Assembly (NCBI GenBank): GCA_035506215.1
Contig: DATJPW010000071.1
Location: 1 to 64,000, forward strand
Reading direction: 5' to 3'
From: DATJPW01 sp035506215
GTDB taxonomy: Bacteria > Desulfobacterota > Desulfomonilia > Desulfomonilales > Desulfomonilaceae
DNA length: 64,000 nt
This document shows, one piece after another, positions 1-8,117 of this stretch. Position 1 is the stretch's first letter. Each line of letters begins with the position of its first letter. Position numbers and translations under genes: made by a program. The notes beneath the pieces were generated by a model that was given only the letters and a program-made list of their open reading frames with translations, did no database searches and was not told the DNA's origin.

Positions 1-117
1 GTAGACTTATCCAAGGTCAAACGGTAATACCGCAGCCTCTTTGCCAACCATCGCGTCCAAAAACGCATAAGCAGCGACTATAGTGATTCTCGAACGTAAT
101 CACGACTTGTGAAAAAC

Positions 118-213
118 GATTCCTCGAAATTGGTAGGTGCCGGCCTCCGTGCCGGCACATTTTACGTATATAAATCGAACACTTCGGGCTGGCAGGGACG
201 CCGGCCCCTACCG
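118..213. repeat. Dispersed inverted repeat, copy 1
   Basis: A GC-rich element whose ends are imperfect inverted copies: GGTAGGTGCCGGC at 132 and GCCGGCCCCTACC ending at 212. The left part also contains GCCGGCctccgtGCCGGC, a small hairpin. A second copy lies at 40670-40758 and a left-end fragment at 16379-16412. The similarity to the 40.7 kb copy reaches some 14 bases left of the inverted end. It sits just past the 3' end of the transaldolase/isomerase gene. The rest of 1-264 holds no convincing gene. A minus-strand frame at 7-99, closed by stops at both ends and without a start codon, could be a gene remnant but is too short to call. Confidence 0.75.
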
Positions 214-264
214 AATTCTTTCCATTACATGCATCGGATTACTTCAAAACTTTAGAGAAATGCT

Positions 265-3033
265 CTACAAAATCTCAACTGCTTTCAATATGTTGCTCAG
301 ATCGGACTCGGAGGCAAGATGAATTCTGATTATTCTGCGTCCTTTGTTCTTCAGGGCCTCATAATCCCCCAGCGCCTGGGCTGACTTCAGTACTCCAAAG
401 GAATAGGGTTCCCCTGGGATGGGCAAGTCCACCGAATCTTCACAGGTGATCTGCATGAACAAACCACGATTGGGTCCACCCTTGTGTATTTGCCCGGTTG
501 AATGCAGGAAACGGGGACCAAATCCGAGTACTGTCGCTATACGGAATTTATCGCGAATTAGAGTTCTTATAGTCTCCAGTGCTTCGCGATTTTCTTTGGT
601 CGGTGGGAGGAACACGCTGAAGCCCACATAGTCACCTGGTTTCGAAGAAGTCAAAAATTCCTTCAGACTCGAGGATAACTCCGGGTCATCACTTGCAAGC
701 CGTTCGCCAGCGGACAGCTTCTTCTGCCGAATGTACCCATCGAGCAGCCTTTTGGTATTGTCCTTGGACTCTTGAACATTCGGTTCGTCAAAAGGGTTTA
801 TTTTCAATAAGTTCCCTGCACCGGCCGTGGCGAATTCCCATCGAAACATCTCTCGTCCCAAATCGTACGGGCCGTGCAGGCGCGAGGTAACAACAGGATG
901 TCCAGCCTTTTCAAGGGCGGAGACCTGTTGGTCGTACACCCCCTCGCTGTCCAATCGCAGATACACGAATATTCGATCTTGACCATAAGATTCGGCACTT
1001 GCGACCGGTTCACCTTCGATGGGGAGAATACCTTTTCCTTCTTTTCCGGTGCTTTCCGCTATAAGTTGCTCCAGCCAACTTCCGAAGGCGGCGAGCTTAG
1101 GAGAGATTACGAGGGTCAATTTATCACGCCCGGCCAGCGCAGCTTCGGCCATAATCGTGCCAAGCCAGAGCCCCGGATTCTCAAGTGAAGGCACAGCAGG
1201 TCCCGATGCCTCCACTGCCTGAGAAGCCCTCATCAAAATACGATCCAGGTCCATTCCCATGAGAGCGGCAGGAACCAGTCCAAAATATGAGAGGGCGCTG
1301 AATCGTCCACCTATGTCCGCGGGATTCAGGAAGATCCTCCTGAACCCCTGCTCTGAGGCCAATTTCCCTAGGCTTGTTCCTGGGTCGGTGATTGCTATGA
1401 AACGGCTGCCCGCTGTCTTGCCAAACAACTCCTCCATTTTGGCCCGAAAATACTTGTAAAGCGAGACAACCTCAATAGTTCCCCCGGACTTGCTCGCGAC
1501 TATAAATAATGTATGCTCCGGATCTACTTTCCTTTCCACTTCAAGGATCGAGGCTGGAATAGTCGTATCGAATATCTTTAGATCCAGATATCCATCGGCG
1601 GGGCCAAAACACGAGCTGAATACCTCCGGGGCAAGACTGCTGCCGCCCATGCCCAACAGCACGGCATGTTTAAAACCGGACGATCTGATGTCGCTGGCGA
1701 ATTCTCTCAGACGCTCCGTCTCCCCCGCCATGATCTCTACCACCTGAAGCCAGCCCAGCCGCTGACCTACGGCGCTCCTTATTTCCGGATCATTCGTCCA
1801 AAGTGATACGTCACCTGCCCACAGTCGGTCGGCAATTTTTTCTCTATCGCACTGTACCAGAGCTGCATCGACCTTTTTTTGGAGGTTTCCCAGACAGGCT
1901 GATCTATGTCCCCAGCCACGGAGCAGCCGGGTTCGCTTTTTGACGATTTCTTCCATAAGCTTGTCAAAGGAATCAGCAAACGACTTGACTCCATTTTCCA
2001 GGAGCCTGTCCATCACGAATGGTATGTCGATTCCAAGTTGGGCCAACTTTGGAAAAAGGGCCTGAGCCTCTTCCAAATCGTCTTCCAGTCTTACGGCAGG
2101 CATGCCGTGAAGGCGATATGCCCCGAGAGTAGTCTGGGGGATGGTGTTAACGGTTTCCGGCCCAATTAAGGCGTCTACATAGTAAGTAGACGGGTAATTA
2201 GGATTTTTTGTGCTTGTGCTCGCCCACAGGACACGTTGCGGCCGGGCGCCGTTTTGCCTCAGCCTTGCAAAGCGGTCGCCGTGAAATATCTCTTTGTAAA
2301 GAGAGTATGCTATCTTCGCATTAGCAATGCCGGCTTTGCCCAGCAGCGCTCTGGATTCGGATTTGGCCGCGGGCTCTGATATTTCATCGAGCATTTCATC
2401 GACCATCGTATCCACTCGACTTATGAAAAAAGACGCCACAGAAGCTACTTGTGCCGGATTGCCGCCTGACGAAATGAATTTGTCGATTCCAGCAATATAT
2501 GCTTCAGCGGCAGCCCGATACTGATCCAGTGAAAATATCAGAGTAACGTTAATATTTATGCCGGAACCGATAAGCTCACGCACTGCTTCCAACCCCTCAT
2601 GGGTGGAAGGGACTTTGATCATAACGTTTTTTCGACTCACGAGTTCAAAGAGATTCTTGACTTTGGCTATTGTTCCAGCGGTTTCATAGGCAAGTGAAGG
2701 CGAGACCTCCAGGCTTACATAGCCGTCATAGCCCTCGGTGGCGTCATAGATGGGGCGCAACAGGTCGGCGACAGCCCGAATGTCGCTTACCGCAAGACCT
2801 TCGTAGATAGCCTCAGTGCCCAGACCATTATCCACGAGGATATGAATTTCGTGGTCATACAGCCTTTCGCTTCCAATAGCCTTTTCAAAGATTGTGGGAT
2901 TTGAAGTTACGCCGGTTATTCCATCCTCATCGATCATCTTTTTGAGCTTTCCGGAGTTGACAAAGTCTCGACTCAGATGGTCAACCCAGACTGATTGCCC
3001 TAGCTCTCCTATAGCTCTCAAAGGGTTGGTCAT
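265..3033 (-). CDS. Bifunctional transaldolase / glucose-6-phosphate isomerase
   Basis: A 922-residue cytoplasmic fusion of two sugar-phosphate enzymes. Residues 1 to about 370 are a transaldolase: SNPTIFEKAI near residue 44 and the Schiff-base lysine in MIKVPSTHEG (Lys140). From about residue 380 it is a phosphoglucose isomerase, with GMGGSSLAPEVF, SKSGGTIEV, GGRFSALS and the C-terminal HSTGQIHKGGPN motif. It links the non-oxidative pentose phosphate pathway to the fructose-6-P/glucose-6-P step. The start is placed at 3033, where AAGGAGGG lies seven bases upstream of ATG; an in-frame extension to 3090 has no ribosome binding site. Tal-Pgi fusions are known in other bacteria, so the fusion is not an error. 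It is transcribed away from the small gene at 3162. Confidence 0.93.
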   Translation of the reverse strand: MTNPLRAIGELGQSVWVDHLSRDFVNSGKLKKMIDEDGITGVTSNPTIFEKAIGSERLYDHEIHILVDNGLGTEAIYEGLAVSDIRAVADLLRPIYDATEGYDGYVSLEVSPSLAYETAGTIAKVKNLFELVSRKNVMIKVPSTHEGLEAVRELIGSGININVTLIFSLDQYRAAAEAYIAGIDKFISSGGNPAQVASVASFFISRVDTMVDEMLDEISEPAAKSESRALLGKAGIANAKIAYSLYKEIFHGDRFARLRQNGARPQRVLWASTSTKNPNYPSTYYVDALIGPETVNTIPQTTLGAYRLHGMPAVRLEDDLEEAQALFPKLAQLGIDIPFVMDRLLENGVKSFADSFDKLMEEIVKKRTRLLRGWGHRSACLGNLQKKVDAALVQCDREKIADRLWAGDVSLWTNDPEIRSAVGQRLGWLQVVEIMAGETERLREFASDIRSSGFKHAVLLGMGGSSLAPEVFSSCFGPADGYLDLKIFDTTIPASILEVERKVDPEHTLFIVASKSGGTIEVVSLYKYFRAKMEELFGKTAGSRFIAITDPGTSLGKLASEQGFRRIFLNPADIGGRFSALSYFGLVPAALMGMDLDRILMRASQAVEASGPAVPSLENPGLWLGTIMAEAALAGRDKLTLVISPKLAAFGSWLEQLIAESTGKEGKGILPIEGEPVASAESYGQDRIFVYLRLDSEGVYDQQVSALEKAGHPVVTSRLHGPYDLGREMFRWEFATAGAGNLLKINPFDEPNVQESKDNTKRLLDGYIRQKKLSAGERLASDDPELSSSLKEFLTSSKPGDYVGFSVFLPPTKENREALETIRTLIRDKFRIATVLGFGPRFLHSTGQIHKGGPNRGLFMQITCEDSVDLPIPGEPYSFGVLKSAQALGDYEALKNKGRRIIRIHLASESDLSNILKAVEIL

Positions 3034-3076
3034 GGAACCCTCCTTACTATCAATCCCTGCCGCCTCCACATTGGAC

Positions 3077-3140
3077 TTGACAGAAGTCATAGGGAGTACT
3101 ATGCTGCGATCATCTTACACGATGCCCAGCCCATCCACAA
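3077..3140. promoter_or_regulatory. Overlapping divergent promoters
   Basis: On the plus strand TTGACA (3077-3082) and TATGCT (3100-3105) are 17 bases apart and would drive the small gene at 3162 and perhaps maf. On the minus strand TTGTGG (3140-3135) and TAAGAT (3117-3112), also 17 apart, could drive the transaldolase/isomerase gene. The plus-strand promoter is the stronger match; the minus one is tentative. Confidence 0.55.
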
Positions 3141-3161
3141 CGTGGGTTGGTTGATCCGAAA

Positions 3162-3377
3162 ATGGACGTTAAAGAGTATCTCAGGCTTCAAGCCCTCGAA
3201 ATCGAGCGACATAAGTGGATCGAATCCGAAAAGGCCGGTAAAGATCTGGGCACCGATGCAGTTATCGACTGGATTCTGAGATTTGCCGACATGTTCAGCG
3301 ACGATTTCCCGGAGGCTAGAGCCACCGCCGAGGATTCGCCCGCCAATATCCAGGGTTCGGCATTAAGACGGAAATAG
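3162..3377 (+). CDS. Small hypothetical acidic protein
   Basis: A 71-residue protein with no signal peptide or membrane segment. I do not recognise the family. The sequence is rich in charged residues and reads as helical (EYLRLQALEIERHKWIESEK), with an aromatic patch near DWILRFADMF. The ATG at 3162 is used; an in-frame TTG at 3147 would add five residues, and neither has a good ribosome binding site. A promoter match lies at 3077-3105 and a rho-independent terminator at 3407-3438, so it probably forms its own short transcript. The promoter, terminator and coherent protein composition argue that it is real. Confidence 0.6.
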   Translation: MDVKEYLRLQALEIERHKWIESEKAGKDLGTDAVIDWILRFADMFSDDFPEARATAEDSPANIQGSALRRK

Positions 3378-3406
3378 ATACGGCGCGGATAACCGGAGCG
3401 GATCAT

Positions 3407-3438
3407 AACGAGGCGAGAATGCCTCGTTGTTGTTTTTT
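3407..3438 (+). terminator. Rho-independent terminator
   Basis: AACGAGGC (3407-3414) pairs perfectly with GCCTCGTT (3421-3428) across a six-base loop and is followed by a T-rich tract. It ends the transcript of the small gene at 3162, nine bases before maf starts. Confidence 0.75.
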
Positions 3439-3446
3439 GGGGCACG

Positions 3447-4079
3447 ATGACCGTCCGATCTGATTCCTCAACAATCCACCTAGTGCTTGCTTCGGCGTCT
3501 CCAAGACGAAGGGAACTTTTGGGAATGATCGGACTGCGTTTTCATGTGGTGCCTTCAACTGTCGAGGAGGCTGCGGCTGACGGTGAGACTCCTACGGAAC
3601 ACGTCCGGCGACTTGCTCTGGCCAAGGCGCGACAAGTATCTCAAAAATTTCCTGATTTATGGGTATTGGGAGCCGACACCATAGTTGTAAAGGACCGGCA
3701 GTTTCTTGGGAAACCGCGTAACGTACTGGAAGCCAAGGCTATGCTCACCAAGCTGGCCCGAGCCACGCATCAAGTCTTTACCGCGTACGCGCTTGTAATG
3801 GCTCGTCGGCCTGAACAGGAACGGGTACGTCACTTCTGCTCCAGTGTACATCTTCGAGACCTGTCCTCAGACGAAATCGATGCATACGTTGATACAGGAG
3901 AACCCATGGATAAGGCGGGCGCGTACGCCATCCAAGGAATAGGCTCCGCAATCGTGGATCGGATTTCGGGGTCTTACACCAACGTAGTGGGCCTACCTCT
4001 CTGCGAAGTTGCTCAGGACCTCAGAGAGTTGGGGATCTTCGATTTCTTGCTTTCAAATCGTTCCCATGATTGCAGATAA
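3447..4079 (+). CDS. maf: Maf-type nucleoside triphosphate pyrophosphatase
   Basis: A 210-residue cytoplasmic house-cleaning NTP pyrophosphatase of the Maf/YhdE/YceF family, which hydrolyses dTTP/UTP or modified nucleotides. Visible motifs are the N-terminal LASASPRRRELL, the catalytic-region LGADTIV near residue 74, and the C-terminal DKAGAYAIQGIGS. Length is normal for the family. It overlaps the start of yggS by 14 bases, so the two are probably translated together. Which Maf subfamily it belongs to cannot be decided by eye. Confidence 0.92.
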   Translation: MTVRSDSSTIHLVLASASPRRRELLGMIGLRFHVVPSTVEEAAADGETPTEHVRRLALAKARQVSQKFPDLWVLGADTIVVKDRQFLGKPRNVLEAKAMLTKLARATHQVFTAYALVMARRPEQERVRHFCSSVHLRDLSSDEIDAYVDTGEPMDKAGAYAIQGIGSAIVDRISGSYTNVVGLPLCEVAQDLRELGIFDFLLSNRSHDCR

Positions 4080-4752
4080 CCTTGCCCGCATTCTCGAAAA
4101 GATCCGCAGTGCCTCGATCCGTGCAGGTCGGGACCCCGGTGAGGTCCGGATAGTCGCGGCAGCCAAAGGGCAGGGACGGGAAAAAATCTTAGGGGCGATA
4201 AAAGCCGGGATCAGGATCATAGGGCATAATTACCTACAAGAAGCAATGCAAGAAGCCTCTTTTCAAGACAGTGCCGACGTCGAAACCCATATGATCGGCC
4301 ATCTCCAAAGGAACAAGGCCGGAAAAGCAGTTGAGCTTTTTCAGGTGGTTGAAACGGTGGACGACGTGAGACTTGCTTCCGCCTTGGACCGCCGAGCTGG
4401 AGCGTTGGGGAGTGTGATGCACGTCATGATTCAAGTAAATCTGGCGCAAGAACCTCAAAAATCAGGGATAGCTGAGCATGCAGTGGAACAATTGGTATGT
4501 GCGATCCGCGAGATGTATGCGGTCAGACTGATTGGTCTAATGACCATGCCCCCCTTTTTTGATGACCCGGAGCGGGCTCGGCCTTATTTTGCCCGACTGC
4601 GGGAATTGAGAGACAAATTGATCGCGTCAGGTATGCTGACATCCGACATGAGGGAACTCTCGATGGGCATGACCGGCGATTTTGAGGCGGCCGTGCTGGA
4701 AGGAGCGACCATGGTGAGAATAGGGACCGCGTTATTCGGTCCCAGGGCATGA
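4066..4752 (+). CDS. yggS: YggS/PROSC-family PLP homeostasis protein
   Basis: A 228-residue fold-type III pyridoxal phosphate-binding protein that helps control free PLP and amino-acid pools; the family has no known catalytic turnover. The PLP lysine is in VAAAKGQ near residue 30. Other landmarks are GHNYLQE, MIGHLQRNK, GLMTMPP and the C-terminal LSMGMTGDFEAA...VRIGTALFG. The start ATG at 4066 overlaps the end of maf; an in-frame upstream extension lies inside maf and is not used. Confidence 0.92.
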   Translation: MIADNLARILEKIRSASIRAGRDPGEVRIVAAAKGQGREKILGAIKAGIRIIGHNYLQEAMQEASFQDSADVETHMIGHLQRNKAGKAVELFQVVETVDDVRLASALDRRAGALGSVMHVMIQVNLAQEPQKSGIAEHAVEQLVCAIREMYAVRLIGLMTMPPFFDDPERARPYFARLRELRDKLIASGMLTSDMRELSMGMTGDFEAAVLEGATMVRIGTALFGPRA

Positions 4753-5070
4753 CGGTCGACCGTCCGCACTGCAAGGCTTTGATCGAATTTGCCCGGTGCA
4801 TGAATAGAAAAGCCTGTTGATACAATACGATGTTTCATGTAATAGTGATTCGGCAGTCAACGAATCAGGGGGACGCGCTCAGCCCACTGAGCGTCTATTG
4901 AGCGGTTGATCATTACGGTGATCGCAGCTTTTACGAAGCGCCCGACTCGGGGAGTGCCCAAGTGTCGGGAAGCGCATTCTTGTCCTCTGGCCCTGAGAGG
5001 AGAATATTTCCGCATTAAACACGGTTACTATCATTTAATTTGATTTTGAAACAAACAGAAAGGAGTTGTC
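4753..5070 (+). promoter_or_regulatory. Non-coding leader before the SCP2 gene
   Basis: No gene is seen here. TTGATA (4817-4822) and TAATAG are spaced 17 bases apart and could be a promoter, giving a leader of over 200 bases. Within it, GACGCGCTCAG and CTGAGCGTC near 4872-4895 can form an imperfect hairpin. The SCP2 ribosome binding site AAAGGAG is at the far end. No riboswitch class was recognised. Confidence 0.35.
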
Positions 5071-5397
5071 ATGTCGGTTACAGTGAAATCTATAGTCGAT
5101 TCTATGCCGGAAAATTTCATTCCGGATACTGCCGCGGGTATAGATGCGGTTTTCCAGTTTGACATCACAGGTGACCAGGCGTCCCAGTATTATCTGGTCG
5201 TCAAAGACCAGAAATGTCAGATTGTGGAAGGCACCCACGCGAGCCCGAACGTAACGTTTAACATGGCCACCAATGACTTCATTGACATGATGACCGGCAA
5301 GATTTCCGGGCAAGCGGCCTTCTTTTCCGGGAAGCTCAGGGTCTCCGGCGATTTGATGCTCGCCCAAAGGTTAGGCAATTTCTTCAAAACCGCTTAG
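5071..5397 (+). CDS. SCP2 sterol-carrier-domain protein
   Basis: A 108-residue stand-alone SCP2 domain, a small cytoplasmic fold with a hydrophobic tunnel for lipids or acyl-CoA. It shows the usual order: an N-terminal helix, the FQFDITGDQA strand, the central VTFNMATNDFIDMMTGKI segment, and a C-terminal GKLRVSGDLMLAQRL helix. AAAGGAG stands eight bases before the ATG. Its ligand is not evident. It is followed by a 245-base gap carrying a strong inverted repeat. Confidence 0.88.
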   Translation: MSVTVKSIVDSMPENFIPDTAAGIDAVFQFDITGDQASQYYLVVKDQKCQIVEGTHASPNVTFNMATNDFIDMMTGKISGQAAFFSGKLRVSGDLMLAQRLGNFFKTA

Positions 5398-5546
5398 TGT
5401 TGGAGCTGATCGCAAGAAAATCCCGGAGTCGCCGCATGAGCGAATGCTCGGAGAGCGGTCAGCACACAACGATTCTGTAGCGACTTTCGAGAATAATTTT
5501 CGATTACGCATTTGATCATTCCGGAAATCCGGAATGATCTGGGTTG

Positions 5547-5580
5547 CCGCGAACCCCGGACCATGATCCGGGGTTCGCGG
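5547..5580. repeat. Perfect 14-bp inverted repeat
   Basis: CCGCGAACCCCGGA (5547-5560) and TCCGGGGTTCGCGG (5567-5580) pair perfectly around a six-base loop. It lies between the convergent SCP2 and serine-hydrolase genes and may act on both transcripts, but lacks a T-tract, so a classical terminator is not claimed. Confidence 0.7.
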
Positions 5581-5642
5581 GGACAACCGCAAATGTAGTA
5601 TTCCAAAAGAACTCAACAAGAATACCATCATTACTGTTACAG

Positions 5643-6698
5643 CTATTTGACTGGTTTAGGAATCTCCTCCATGACCGCATCATGTACCACAGGGCGGAAG
5701 CTCTTGATGCGGAAATCCGATTCTCCCAAAAAGACGCGATTGGTCAATAACACGACTGTTAGTTGTCGGTCCATATCGATCCAGAGCGAAGTCCCGGTGA
5801 AGCCGGTATGGCCTATGGTGAGAGGTGAAAAGAAGCGACCGGACGATGATGCCTCTTTTGAAGGAGTGTCAAACCCGAGTGCCCTCGAGCAACCATGTAT
5901 CGCGTCAACCTTTCTGCAAAATGTCTGAGTCACTTTTTGATCGAACAGGCGTGTGCTCTTGTGCAGGCTTGCGGAGATCTCAGCCGCTACTACAGCCACC
6001 GCCTCCGCGGTCCCGAACAACCCTGCGTGACCGGCCACTCCTCCCAGGCATCTGGCATTCAGGTCGTTCACCAGACCCGGCATTTCCTCCGGTCGCGTCC
6101 ATGCGATCCTCTTTTGCTCATTCGACGGATTAAACTTGAGGTCTTGCGAGATCCCCAACGGTTCGTAAATCCGTTCACAGCAAAAGGCGTCAAGAGTCTC
6201 GCTGCTCTGCATCTCTGCGATCACGCTCAATAATATGAAACCCAAATCGGAGTAAATTGAGTCTTCACCCGTCCGATATTCGAGCGGCTCATTCAGAATG
6301 TTATCAGTCGCCAAGTTCTGCGCGGACGTAAACTTGTAAAACAAGTAATACGGTCGCCACGCGGGCAATCCCGAGATGTGAGCCAGCAAATGCCGAGGAG
6401 TGATTCCCCGTTTATCCTGTGGTACTGAGGGAAACCATTTGGATATTGGCTGATCCAAGATTTCCGGGCTCTGTGAGGCCATGATCATCCAGGCCGGGGT
6501 AGTAGCCAAAATTTTTGTCAGTGAAGCTAGATCAAAGAGGGTTTTTTCTTCTGCTTGTGGGGTCCCACGACCACCCAGGGTCCCGTAGGCCCTTGAGAAA
6601 ATGACCTCCCTCGTGTGCGCCACAAGTAATACCGCCGCGGTGAATATTTGCTCCTGGAGCCCCCGAACCATACAATTATGAGCTTTTTCCAGATTCAT
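5643..6698 (-). CDS. Beta-lactamase-family serine hydrolase
   Basis: A 351-residue protein of the class C beta-lactamase/DD-peptidase/esterase superfamily. The nucleophile motif SxxK is SLTK near residue 58, the YxN-type motif is YSD near 145, and the third box reads HTGFTG in place of KTG. Length fits EstB-like hydrolases. No signal peptide is visible, so it may be cytoplasmic, which would argue for an esterase or amidase role rather than antibiotic resistance. Substrate unknown. Confidence 0.85.
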   Translation of the reverse strand: MNLEKAHNCMVRGLQEQIFTAAVLLVAHTREVIFSRAYGTLGGRGTPQAEEKTLFDLASLTKILATTPAWMIMASQSPEILDQPISKWFPSVPQDKRGITPRHLLAHISGLPAWRPYYLFYKFTSAQNLATDNILNEPLEYRTGEDSIYSDLGFILLSVIAEMQSSETLDAFCCERIYEPLGISQDLKFNPSNEQKRIAWTRPEEMPGLVNDLNARCLGGVAGHAGLFGTAEAVAVVAAEISASLHKSTRLFDQKVTQTFCRKVDAIHGCSRALGFDTPSKEASSSGRFFSPLTIGHTGFTGTSLWIDMDRQLTVVLLTNRVFLGESDFRIKSFRPVVHDAVMEEIPKPVK

Positions 6699-6797
6699 TT
6701 AGGTTAATGCCACCCCAGGCAGATCATTTCGCACTCGCGATCAAAGGCAGATAATGAGCTTGGTAGGGGCGCACCCAAGTGTGTGCCCGGAAAAGGC

Positions 6798-8027
6798 TCA
6801 TTTGACTGGTCCGCGTGCGACCGTTCCCAGGACTCGGTTATGGAATACCAGTAGGGCAAGGGCCCCCGGCCCCTGATTAAAGATATAATCGTGCGGCCCT
6901 GTGAGCTTCAGATAAACGTGATCAATGTCCTCACTTACAAGCAAGCGGTGCAATCTCTCCACGGAAGGGGCCATGGTATCCCCGTCGCTGGTAACAAGCT
7001 GGATGAAGCGCTGCCTGAGTAGGTCCTTTTTCTTTGAGGCCAGGTCCCCCAGGATATCCAAATAAGGTCCAAATGCACCCTGCACGGATCCAATGCTGGA
7101 AAAGACCTCGGGATACTTGAACCCGTAGTACATCGATCGTGAGCCTCCCATGGATACACCGTCCACCCCTATCTTGCCAGGAGCAACCCTGTAGCGGCTC
7201 TTGAGCGCCGGGATCAACTCTTCCATTACAAATGTTTCGTAATCAGGAAATTCCAAACGAGCTTTCAGGGAGAGAAGCGGTGAAGCGGGGCAGGCCAGGA
7301 TGACCCCTCCGTAAGGATGTCGCTTTAAACCGCCGTTGAAATCTTCCAGGCGTTCCGGCGTGATGAGGCCTCTGAAATCTTCGGATGTGAGCTGATTGTG
7401 TCCCAGGGCCAGCACGGCTTCATCGCTCTTATAGTAATGTATCCATGCGAGGGCTCCTTTTTTCGAAGGGCGAGCGCATTCTGCGGCGCCACCAAAGGCG
7501 ATCACCAGCGGGTATTTTCTTTTTGATTCTCTCTCGTACTCCAAGGGAAGCATCACCGCGACCACGGCTTCCGGAAATCTTTTGGAAGAAATCGTTAAGT
7601 ACTCTGCGGGGGTCTTGAACCCCGAGATCATCTCGGTCTCGGCTTCCAAAGCATTCTTGTCGTGGAGTCGAACCGTCAAGGACGCCCGCGAGTTCAGGGC
7701 TCGTGCTGAAGCGCCTTTGGGCTCCTTTTCTTCAGATTTTACAACCGGTTTGTTCCTTTTCTGGGCTGGTGGCTGGGTTTCAACTGTGGAGGACGGAGTT
7801 GTTTCTCTCGGTAACGAGGTTTCGCTCGGACCGGCAGCGGGCACCAGGTGTGGCGGCGAGTTTGCGGAACCGGCGGATGGTTTATCTGACTGGGAACACC
7901 CTATCAACGCTAAACTAAACAGCAGTGTCAGCGCCAAGAGCAAAGGCCGATTGCCCGTCTCGCGAAGCCCCGGACGCTGGAACAAATCAAATTCTTTGGG
8001 ACATATTAAGGGTCTTTTGCGCAACAT
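6798..8027 (-). CDS. Lipoprotein esterase (alpha/beta hydrolase)
   Basis: A roughly 409-residue secreted lipoprotein. A hydrophobic stretch ends in the lipobox LALIGC near residue 44, followed by a Ser/Pro/Glu-rich linker to about residue 110. The rest is an esterase-D/feruloyl-esterase-like alpha/beta hydrolase: oxyanion strand VIAFGGAA, nucleophile elbow GVSMGG, and a candidate catalytic His in GPHDYIF near the C-terminus. The long N-terminus before the signal suggests that the true start may lie downstream of 8027; no clear ribosome binding site was found. It is a distant paralogue of the next gene upstream. Confidence 0.82.
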   Translation of the reverse strand: MLRKRPLICPKEFDLFQRPGLRETGNRPLLLALTLLFSLALIGCSQSDKPSAGSANSPPHLVPAAGPSETSLPRETTPSSTVETQPPAQKRNKPVVKSEEKEPKGASARALNSRASLTVRLHDKNALEAETEMISGFKTPAEYLTISSKRFPEAVVAVMLPLEYERESKRKYPLVIAFGGAAECARPSKKGALAWIHYYKSDEAVLALGHNQLTSEDFRGLITPERLEDFNGGLKRHPYGGVILACPASPLLSLKARLEFPDYETFVMEELIPALKSRYRVAPGKIGVDGVSMGGSRSMYYGFKYPEVFSSIGSVQGAFGPYLDILGDLASKKKDLLRQRFIQLVTSDGDTMAPSVERLHRLLVSEDIDHVYLKLTGPHDYIFNQGPGALALLVFHNRVLGTVARGPVK

Positions 8028-8117
8028 ATCGACCGCTTAGGCAAAGAATTGTCTGCATAAGGCCTATTTGCAGGCACTATCTCGAAGGGATGGTATTCTC
8101 CTATTTGCCTGGTTTGT

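Noticed and set aside
7..99. C-terminal remnant of a gene on the minus strand
   Set aside because: The frame reads plausibly (AAYAFLDAMVGKEAAVLPF) but spans only 30 codons between stops, with no start and no recognised family.
5547..5580. A terminator for the SCP2 gene
   Set aside because: The stem is perfect but no T-tract follows on either strand; it is listed as a repeat instead.
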